From JBAYNS01 sp041678625 (lineage in GTDB: Bacteria; Patescibacteriota; Gracilibacteria; Peribacterales; Peribacteraceae): a stretch of DNA of 10,132 bases. Positions 4,980 to 10,132 of this stretch are shown piece by piece. The position numbers and the translations under genes were made by a program. The stretch lies in NCBI GenBank assembly GCA_041678625.1, contig JBAYNS010000032.1, positions 1 to 10,132 on the forward strand. The letters run 5' to 3'. Position 1 is the stretch's first letter. Every line of letters begins with the position of its first letter. A model generated the notes under the pieces. That model was not told where the DNA came from and ran no database searches. It saw only the letters and a program-made list of their open reading frames with translations.

Positions 4980-4991
4980 GGTTGCTTTGGT
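4980..4991 (+). repeat. Right arm of the 12-bp inverted repeat interrupted by the IS element
   Basis: GGTTGCTTTGGT is the exact reverse complement of 2357-2368. It overlaps the proposed -35 region of lemA, so before insertion the palindrome may have acted on the lemA promoter. Confidence 0.7.
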
Positions 4992-5015
4992 GGTCTTGTC
5001 ATTTGTTGGTATACT
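4987..5015 (+). promoter_or_regulatory. Promoter of the lemA-TPM operon
   Basis: TTGGTG (4987-4992), 17-nt spacer, TATACT (5010-5015), with TG at 5007-5008 as an extended -10. The start would be near 5022, leaving an 18-nt leader without a Shine-Dalgarno. The whole promoter lies outside the IS, so the insertion should not have uncoupled lemA from it. Confidence 0.5.
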
Positions 5016-5039
5016 TGCGCTACATTTCCCATTTGTCTT

Positions 5040-5597
5040 ATGAAGAAATCTCTCCTCTGGATCATTCTTGCTGTTGTTGCTCTTGTGCTCTTCTACATGT
5101 GGAGCGGATACAACGGATTTGTCACAGCGAATGAGCGCGTTGATGCACAGTGGGCGCAGGTAGAAACGCAGTATCAGCGCCGGGCGGATCTGGTTCCCAA
5201 TCTGGTGAGCACGGTCAAGGGCGCTGCGGAATTTGAACAATCCACGTTTGTGGAAGTGACGCAGGCACGCACACAGTGGCTCAATGCAGAAGGGCGCAGT
5301 GCAAAGATTGATGCAGCACAGAGTTTCGATGGCGCACTTTCACGTCTTTTAGTGACATTCGAAAATTATCCGCAGCTACAAGCAACGCAGGCATATCGTG
5401 ATCTGATGGCACAACTGGAAGGAACAGAAAATAGAATTGCCGTCGCGCGCCGCGACTTCAACGAAGCGGTACAGACATTTAATGTGAAGGTGAAGCGCTT
5501 CCCCGGCAATATGATCGCGCGCCTGTTTGGCTTTGAGCCGCAGGTATTCTTTGCAGCGCAGGAAGGCGCTGATGTTGCGCCAACAGTTGAGTTCTAG
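5040..5597 (+). CDS. lemA: LemA family protein
   Basis: A 185-aa protein. The N-terminus has one hydrophobic helix (about 4-20) after MKK, which anchors it in the membrane. The rest is helical and coiled-coil-like, with the LemA signatures YNGFVTANERVDAQWAQVET (24-43) and RRADLVPNLVSTVKGAAEFE (47-66), and near the end NRIAVARRDFNEAVQTFNVK (131-150) and FPGNMIARLFGFEP (154-167). Length and motifs fit the family, whose exact function is unknown. The reading frame is open further upstream, but ATG 5040 is chosen: earlier starts would use codons from the IS end and its target duplication, and the promoter lies at 4987-5015. It forms an operon with the TPM gene 5 nt downstream. Confidence 0.93.
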   Translation: MKKSLLWIILAVVALVLFYMWSGYNGFVTANERVDAQWAQVETQYQRRADLVPNLVSTVKGAAEFEQSTFVEVTQARTQWLNAEGRSAKIDAAQSFDGALSRLLVTFENYPQLQATQAYRDLMAQLEGTENRIAVARRDFNEAVQTFNVKVKRFPGNMIARLFGFEPQVFFAAQEGADVAPTVEF

Positions 5598-5602
5598 TTT
5601 TC

Positions 5603-6475
5603 ATGCGTCGTTCCTCCGTCATTGCCGGCTGTATCGCACTTCTATGTACTGTTGCAGGAAGTACACTTGCTTTTGATGTTCCGCCCAATGATGGATTCGT
5701 CACGGATGCGGCGCAGCTCCTTAGTCCGGCGCAGGAAGCAACGCTGGAACGCACACTCAATGCGTACCAACAGGAAACGAGCAATGAAATCGCCATTCTG
5801 ACGATTGATTCATTGGGGACTGATGAAATTGCCGATGCTGCGGTGGAAGTGGGGCGCCAGTGGGGTGTGGGGTCCAAAGAACACGACAACGGCATTCTCA
5901 TTCTTGTGGCCTATACCGATCGCAAAGTCTTTATCGCTACAGGGTACGGTCTGGAAGGAGCGGTACCGGATATCGTGGCCAAGGGCATCATTGATGAGGA
6001 AATTGTTCCGCTCTTTCGGGATGGTGAGTACTACGAAGGACTCACAACGGCGGTAGATGCGCTGCAGAAACACATCGGTGGCGAGTACACGGCAGATCGT
6101 TACAACGGATCTTCGTCGAGAGAAGGGGCATTCGGTGTGGCGTGGTTCTTCATTGGTTTCATCATGGTTTTCCAGTGGCTCATTGCGATGATGGCGCGCA
6201 GTAAGTCATGGTGGCTGGGCGGTGTTGTTGGAGCTTTCTTTGGTGTTGTCCTCACGATATTCCTTTCGTGGTGGCTCATTATTCCACTGCTCACAGCAAT
6301 CGGCTTACTGCTGGATTTCCTTGTCTCGCGCGAGTACCGCAAACGCGGCAAGACTGCATGGTGGGCTGGAGGATCGGGATGGGGCGGCGGCAGATCGGGT
6401 GGAAGCAGCGGGGGCGGCTTTGGAGGATTTAGCGGTGGGAGCTTTGGCGGCGGTGGAGCGGGAGGAAGTTGGTAA
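5603..6475 (+). CDS. TPM-domain membrane protein (YgcG-like)
   Basis: A 290-aa protein. A signal peptide (MRRS, hydrophobic to about residue 20, cleavage near TLA-F at 23-24) precedes a TPM domain (about 27-155). Visible motifs there are NDGFVTDAAQLLSPAQEATLE, ILTIDSLGTDEIADAAVEV, NGILILVAYTDRKVFIATGY and EEIVPLFRDGEYYEGLTTAV. The domain should lie outside the cytoplasmic membrane. Three hydrophobic segments follow (about 176-197, 203-222, 223-241). The tail is Gly/Ser-rich (255-290) and ends FGGGGAGGSW, a common ending in this family. TPM proteins are linked to membrane-complex quality control (photosystem II repair in plants and cyanobacteria), and the lemA-TPM pairing is very common in bacteria. 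The start at 5603 is 5 nt after the lemA stop. Confidence 0.92.
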   Translation: MRRSSVIAGCIALLCTVAGSTLAFDVPPNDGFVTDAAQLLSPAQEATLERTLNAYQQETSNEIAILTIDSLGTDEIADAAVEVGRQWGVGSKEHDNGILILVAYTDRKVFIATGYGLEGAVPDIVAKGIIDEEIVPLFRDGEYYEGLTTAVDALQKHIGGEYTADRYNGSSSREGAFGVAWFFIGFIMVFQWLIAMMARSKSWWLGGVVGAFFGVVLTIFLSWWLIIPLLTAIGLLLDFLVSREYRKRGKTAWWAGGSGWGGGRSGGSSGGGFGGFSGGSFGGGGAGGSW

Positions 6476-6495
6476 ACGATGTTCATAGTCTGTAC

Positions 6496-6523
6496 TTGTG
6501 CACTCTTCTGTTCATGGTAGCAT
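6496..6523 (+). promoter_or_regulatory. Possible promoter of the 6549-10132 gene cluster
   Basis: TTGTGC (6496-6501), 16-nt spacer, TAGCAT (6518-6523), preceded by TG at 6515-6516 (extended -10). A start near 6530 would leave a 19-nt leader that contains AAGAG 5 nt before ATG 6549. The match is moderate. Confidence 0.35.
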
Positions 6524-6548
6524 CGCAGTATCTTTCCTAAGAGTCACT

Positions 6549-6731
6549 ATGGGTTCACCTAGTTATTCTGATGAGCTATGGAGAGGTGTTGCTGAAGAAG
6601 ATTGCGGGGGAGATGCGCCACCTCGGAATCCAGTTTCAGAGCAAAAACCTGTAGAAAATTTACGGGATAGTTTTGGCATTGAGGCACAGGCACTTATGGA
6701 AGGATACCAAGCAAGTGTGCATGGCAGCTAA
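6549..6731 (+). CDS. Hypothetical 60-aa protein
   Basis: I do not recognise this ORF. From ATG 6549 it encodes 60 residues: polar and acidic, no signal peptide or membrane helix, ending in an ENLRDSFGIEAQALMEGYQ-like helix-forming stretch. An upstream in-frame GTG at 6498 would add 17 residues, but those overlap the proposed promoter. An AAGAG 5 nt before the ATG is one of the few Shine-Dalgarno-like sites in the window. It is 30 bp ahead of the next gene and may be its operon partner. It could also be a chance ORF. Confidence 0.45.
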   Translation: MGSPSYSDELWRGVAEEDCGGDAPPRNPVSEQKPVENLRDSFGIEAQALMEGYQASVHGS

Positions 6732-6761
6732 GGCAAGAAGTTCCTCGCGGGGAGACTCGTT

Positions 6762-7721
6762 ATGGGGTATACTTTCTGCCTGATGACATCTTCCTTACTC
6801 CTTGCGCTCTTCCTCTCTAATTTTACAATGCACGGGGATTTACCTGTGTCCTCCGCAACGGAACAGGAAGTCCATGCACCGGGAGTGCTCACGGTAGACG
6901 TGCACGGCGTGACGGCCGAGCGGGGCGTACCGCCTGGAGCGCAGCGTGTTCCCATGCTGGAACTGACGCTGAGCGCCTCATGTGAGGCGGATATTCGCGT
7001 CGCGTCGCTCACGGTGCAGCGTCGCGGGTTAGGCAGCCGCGAGGATATTGATGCAGTGTATCTCATGAGTGGCACCGATCGTGTTTCCAATGCGCAGAGT
7101 ATTGCTAATCGCGATGGCACGGTGCAGCTGCGGACAACAGGTCTTTTTATTGAAGCGTGCACCAGCAAGACATTTGTGGTTGCAGTCGATTTTTCTGAGA
7201 ATGCGGCGATTGCCGGGGAACATCGTTTTATTTTTGTCGGACCGCGTGGCGTTGATGCCGGTGATGCAACGGTGCGTGTGCGTTATGGAGATACCGTGAG
7301 CAGAGTCGTGCGACGTACAGCAGGATTGTCCATTGGCATTATTAGCGTAGAGAACCTTCGCGTATTCACCAGTCCAACGTGGGGATCCCAGCGCATTCTT
7401 GCACGTTTGCAGCTGGAATCGGATGGCAGAGATGATCATGCAATCAGTGCCATAACGCTTACGAATAACGGCAGTGCACGGGATCGTGATCTGCAGAATC
7501 TATTCATCCAGGCTGGGCAGGGAATGGCATCTCAACGCATTGTGACAATGGATGATGACCATGTGCGTTTCGTATTCGATCCGTCGCTCCTTCTGCAGAA
7601 GCATACCAGACGTATTCTGGTTGTACGGGGTGATGTGCGTGCAAGTCGTAGCAGGACAATTGATTTTGTCGTGGAAGAAAACAGTGATATTGAGGCAACA
7701 CCCGTGCGCAGTCGCAGTTAA
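6762..7721 (+). CDS. Secreted protein with two beta-sandwich-like repeats
   Basis: A 319-aa protein with a hydrophobic N-terminal signal sequence (about 8-19) and otherwise beta-rich sequence. Two similar modules are visible. The first (about 62-153) runs from RVPMLELTLSASCEADIRV through GLGSREDIDAVYLMSG to TSKTFVVAVDFS. The second (about 210-300) runs from QRILARLQLESDGRDDHAIS through DRDLQNLFIQAG to HTRRILVVRGDV. The pattern of a strand pair, a linker giving the distance or name of an element, then a closing V(V)V(D) strand is repeated. I recall similar modules in CPR surface proteins but cannot name a family. Start choice: ATG 6762 gives the longest form. ATG 6783 (Met8) lies 9 nt after a TATACT -10-like box (6768-6773) and would also keep the signal peptide. 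It is followed by a lipoprotein and a PKD protein on the same strand. Confidence 0.7.
   Translation: MGYTFCLMTSSLLLALFLSNFTMHGDLPVSSATEQEVHAPGVLTVDVHGVTAERGVPPGAQRVPMLELTLSASCEADIRVASLTVQRRGLGSREDIDAVYLMSGTDRVSNAQSIANRDGTVQLRTTGLFIEACTSKTFVVAVDFSENAAIAGEHRFIFVGPRGVDAGDATVRVRYGDTVSRVVRRTAGLSIGIISVENLRVFTSPTWGSQRILARLQLESDGRDDHAISAITLTNNGSARDRDLQNLFIQAGQGMASQRIVTMDDDHVRFVFDPSLLLQKHTRRILVVRGDVRASRSRTIDFVVEENSDIEATPVRSRS
6768..6773 (+). promoter_or_regulatory. Possible internal -10 box favouring start at 6783
   Basis: TATACT lies 9 nt before ATG 6783, the same geometry as the other presumed leaderless genes here. No convincing -35 lies at 16-18 nt spacing, so the call is weak. It matters only for the start codon choice of the secreted protein. 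Confidence 0.3.
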
Positions 7722-7812
7722 AACGGTATGAAAGTGTCACAGGGAGAGGAAATGTCACTAGCCAACAGGAGGCCATTCGTGGCACACTTTGCAGGAACTC
7801 TTCCGTATTTTC

Positions 7813-8790
7813 ATGAGACGTGTGCCGTACCTCCTCATCGGGTGCCTTCTGCTTGTATCGTGCATGAGTACTGTTGAGCGGTTGCCCGTAGAGGAAGTCA
7901 TGACACGAGCGGCGCGGGCAAGTCAGAATTTCCAATCAGCGCTTTTTGACGGACGCGTGCGTTTTGGCGGTGAAAACCCCGATGGCACTGCAGTGGAGGG
8001 CGTGGCAGACATCGATGGAACAATGCAGGAAGGCGGCAGCCAGGTTCGTGTGCACGCCGAAGGGTCGGTTATTCTTGTGCAGGGAACAACGGAAACAACA
8101 GTAACGATTGATGCCGAAGTTATTGTCGATGCGGAAAATGAGGCATTTCTGCGGGTGAACACGCTGGAGAGCGATCCTAAACATCCCGTCTTCTCCAGTC
8201 CTGTTGTGGAGAATCTCCTGGGCCAGTGGTGGATACTTCCTTCATCCCCGCAGCAGCCGGTCACGGTGTTTATTACACCGGATCCTTCGCTCTTCCGCGC
8301 ACAGTCACAAGTCGTGCGTGTCGTAGAGGAGCACGGGTTCACGCAAGTGAACGGGCGCACTGCGTATCATTACACTACTGAAGTGGATAAAGAGAAGTTG
8401 CGTGTGTATCTGCAGGATTTTGATCAACAGAACGACAGGGAATTCGATGAGGAGGAATTCGACCGTGTTATGGGTGGTGCGAATCTAACTGGGGAACTGT
8501 GGATCGATGCGCAGACATTTGTAGTGCTCAAAGTAAGCTGGTCATCACAGGATATTTCCTTGCAGAACGGCGGGACATTTTTCTTCTCGTTCGAGATGCA
8601 GATGCATGATCACGATGCAGCTATTCCTATAGTACTGCCTACCGATGCACAGCCACTTGCATTGCCTGGCGTTCCAGAAATGTTGCCGACACTTGGCATA
8701 GAAGATCTTCAGCTGCCATCAGGAATGGAAGAGGATATACTGCAACAGCTTATGGAGGGAAACGCTGCCGTACTACCCATGCCCGAATAG
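7813..8790 (+). CDS. Lipoprotein, possibly LolA/LppX-like
   Basis: From ATG 7813 the protein is 325 aa and opens with MRR, a hydrophobic stretch and the lipobox LVSC, so C17 should be lipidated after signal peptidase II cleavage and the protein anchored outside the membrane. A TTG at 7789 would add 8 residues before a complete signal peptide and is not needed. The body starts with a helix (VEEVMTRAARASQNFQSA), then long alternating beta strands. A middle part has WWILPSSPQQPV, an acidic stretch (QQNDREFDEEEFDRVMG) and the strand pair GELWIDAQTFVVLKVSW...FFFSFEMQM, and a Pro/Leu-rich acidic C-terminus closes it. The half-barrel-like strand pattern recalls LppX/LolA-type lipid-binding proteins, but that is inference from pattern only. 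It lies 91 bp after the secreted protein gene and 4 bp before the PKD gene. Confidence 0.78.
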   Translation: MRRVPYLLIGCLLLVSCMSTVERLPVEEVMTRAARASQNFQSALFDGRVRFGGENPDGTAVEGVADIDGTMQEGGSQVRVHAEGSVILVQGTTETTVTIDAEVIVDAENEAFLRVNTLESDPKHPVFSSPVVENLLGQWWILPSSPQQPVTVFITPDPSLFRAQSQVVRVVEEHGFTQVNGRTAYHYTTEVDKEKLRVYLQDFDQQNDREFDEEEFDRVMGGANLTGELWIDAQTFVVLKVSWSSQDISLQNGGTFFFSFEMQMHDHDAAIPIVLPTDAQPLALPGVPEMLPTLGIEDLQLPSGMEEDILQQLMEGNAAVLPMPE

Positions 8791-8794
8791 TCTT

Positions 8795-10132
8795 ATGCCT
8801 AATCCTTCCTCGTCGATTGACGGCATTGCTCCGCCACCGCCAGTGCCACTTGCCGGAGACAATGTTCCTCCCGAACTCACAAAGCGCATGAAGCGTATTC
8901 TCATCGTTATGATCACTGTGCCGTATGTGCTGTTCGTTGGTTGGTGCATATTCCTTTTGGCAATATTCCCCAACCGCACAGGGGCATTCCAGCAATTGCT
9001 TATGCCAGGAGCTATGAGTTGTCTTGTTGCAGCATTGATATTGCTGGGCGGCGGTGCAGTGGCATTCCGACGGATATTGCGCAAAGGTATTCCAGTCAAA
9101 GTGCGTAGCTTTGGTGCACTACGTGCCATTGCTTTTATTGCACCGGGACTCATCCTCTGTGGTGTAGTTCCTGTAGTAATTACGGGAGAACCGCCATTGG
9201 GTATCGATATCATTGATCCGGTGGATGCCACGGAACTCATTGCACCGCTTCCGGTAACGTTCAGTGTGCAGAAATCTGTGGAAATTCTGCAGCGTCGGGG
9301 ATTGCAGAGTCTGGAGTATGCATGGGATTTCGATGGTGATGGAGAAGAGAATGACCGTACAGTTGTACCAACAACAACGGCGCTCTTTGATCGTTCAGGT
9401 GCCTATACCATAGCCGTCGTTATATATTTGAGCGATGGAACCAATCGTGTAGTACGGAGTCGTCTGGCTATTTCTCAGGAGCAATTTTCCGTGTCTCCTC
9501 AGCGTCCGGGAGTAGATGAGCCCGTACGTTTCAGTGTTGCACACCTAGTAGAGGATCCGGAAATGATCCAAGAAGTTCAATGGGATTTCGATGAAGACGG
9601 CATTATTGATGTTGTAACCGATCTAACAGAAACGGCGCATACATATCTGCGAACAGGTAAAGTGAACGTCACTGCACTCGTCAAATTTGAGAATCAGACA
9701 CAGAAGCAGTATGCCCGTCAGATTGAAATATACGAACCGCAGTCGCCGCCGTTCCCCGTTGTCCTGATCTCCGAGCCAGAAAATCTCATCAGCCCTGCGC
9801 CGTTCGGCACGATTTTCCACATAGAGTCCGAAGTGCCGATTGCAGATGTCATCTGGGATTTCGGCGATGGAGATAAATCTAAGGGGATGCGTGTTGGGCA
9901 TAATTTCCAGAGGAGGGGAGTCTATCAGGTGAAAGCCCGCGTACATTCCGAAGCGGGGGAGATTGCAGAACTTTCCAAGGTTGTCCGTGTAGTGGAAACA
10001 CTGAAGTTACCGGATCTCAAATTTGAGGGAACGCCGGAAGTGAACAATAACTATGAGATGCGAGGCGGAGTTCCGGTGAACGTAAATATCTTGCCAAGAA
10101 CAACAATGCCATTGATTGATTTTACGTGGGAA
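8795..10132 (+). CDS. Membrane protein with multiple PKD-like domains, 3' end outside window
   Basis: The frame is open for 446 codons from ATG 8795 to the right edge, so the C-terminus is missing. The N-terminus is Pro-rich and cytosolic-looking (MPNPSSSIDGIAPPPPVPL), followed by three hydrophobic segments (about 32-58, 66-91, 103-128). PKD-type immunoglobulin-like repeats come next. Their typical W-D-F-x-D strand is seen at YAWDFDGDG (about 174), VQWDFDEDG (about 260) and VIWDFGDGD (about 351), and a further domain begins at FTWE at the edge. Each is preceded by a P-x-x-F strand and closed by a Y-x-V-x-V-type strand (GAYTIAVVIY, GKVNVTALVKF, GVYQVKARVHS). PKD domains usually mediate extracellular protein or sugar contacts. 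DFDGDG and DFDEDGIID also look like calcium-binding D-x-D-x-D-G loops. The start is 4 bp after the lipoprotein stop, so the two are almost certainly co-transcribed. Confidence 0.88.
   Translation, partial: MPNPSSSIDGIAPPPPVPLAGDNVPPELTKRMKRILIVMITVPYVLFVGWCIFLLAIFPNRTGAFQQLLMPGAMSCLVAALILLGGGAVAFRRILRKGIPVKVRSFGALRAIAFIAPGLILCGVVPVVITGEPPLGIDIIDPVDATELIAPLPVTFSVQKSVEILQRRGLQSLEYAWDFDGDGEENDRTVVPTTTALFDRSGAYTIAVVIYLSDGTNRVVRSRLAISQEQFSVSPQRPGVDEPVRFSVAHLVEDPEMIQEVQWDFDEDGIIDVVTDLTETAHTYLRTGKVNVTALVKFENQTQKQYARQIEIYEPQSPPFPVVLISEPENLISPAPFGTIFHIESEVPIADVIWDFGDGDKSKGMRVGHNFQRRGVYQVKARVHSEAGEIAELSKVVRVVETLKLPDLKFEGTPEVNNNYEMRGGVPVNVNILPRTTMPLIDFTWE

Noticed and set aside
4923..5039. N-terminal extension of LemA from ATG 4923
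   Set aside because: The extra residues would be encoded by the IS end and target duplication. The normal LemA N-terminal helix begins at 5040 behind its own promoter.
7752..7877. Out-of-frame short ORF (ATG 7752 or GTG 7779) with AGGAGG at 7767-7772, overlapping the lipoprotein start
   Set aside because: The Shine-Dalgarno match is good, but the peptide has no recognisable feature and it overlaps the signal peptide codons of a well-supported gene. Kept only as a possible translational-coupling ORF.
1..10132. CRISPR array or other long tandem repeat
   Set aside because: No regularly spaced direct repeats were seen. The only short direct repeats are the ATCAAATA copies at 3370-3441.

Overview
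The window looks like a chromosomal segment of a Candidate Phyla Radiation (Patescibacteria) bacterium. A Peregrinibacteria/Peribacteria-type host is my best guess, inferred from gene style: short tightly spaced genes, a lemA-TPM pair, a small membrane protein with an RGxWxxxDxYLFP motif, and secreted beta-rich and PKD proteins. TAA, TAG and TGA all end genes here (mpg and the leader peptide end in TGA), so the code is standard and the UGA-glycine code of Gracilibacteria/Absconditabacteria is excluded. Good Shine-Dalgarno sites are almost absent. Several genes have a sigma70-type -10 box only 6-10 nt before the start codon, which suggests leaderless or near-leaderless mRNAs.

Layout. 1-831 (minus strand): the 5' part of a citramalate synthase-like gene (cimA), which continues past the left edge. 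It is preceded by a complete candidate isoleucine attenuator: a near-consensus promoter, a 17-codon leader peptide with six Ile codons in a seven-codon run, a possible antiterminator pairing and an intrinsic terminator. 933-1067: tRNA-Pro(CGG) with encoded CCA, a hairpin and a terminator. 1203-1451 (minus) is an 82-aa membrane protein. It diverges from 1583-2320 (plus), a 60-aa unknown ORF followed by a short 3-methyladenine DNA glycosylase (mpg).

2380-4958 is a complete IS1595-family mobile element with matching ends: 26-bp terminal inverted repeats (20/26 identical) and a perfect 8-bp target duplication, GATAAAAT. It carries the DDE transposase and, convergent to it, a 483-aa Schlafen/AlbA_2 plus GHKL ATP-binding protein as passenger. 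The element sits in the loop of a former 12-bp inverted repeat between mpg and lemA. It is visibly more AT-rich than its surroundings.

5040-6475 is a lemA-TPM operon (membrane-anchored coiled-coil protein plus exported TPM-domain protein). 6549-10132 is a probable envelope operon: a 60-aa ORF, a secreted two-repeat beta-sandwich protein, a lipoprotein, and a three-TM protein with several PKD-like domains that runs off the right edge.

The strongest findings are the Ile-codon attenuator ahead of cimA and the precisely bounded transposon carrying an AlbA_2/ATPase regulator-like passenger.
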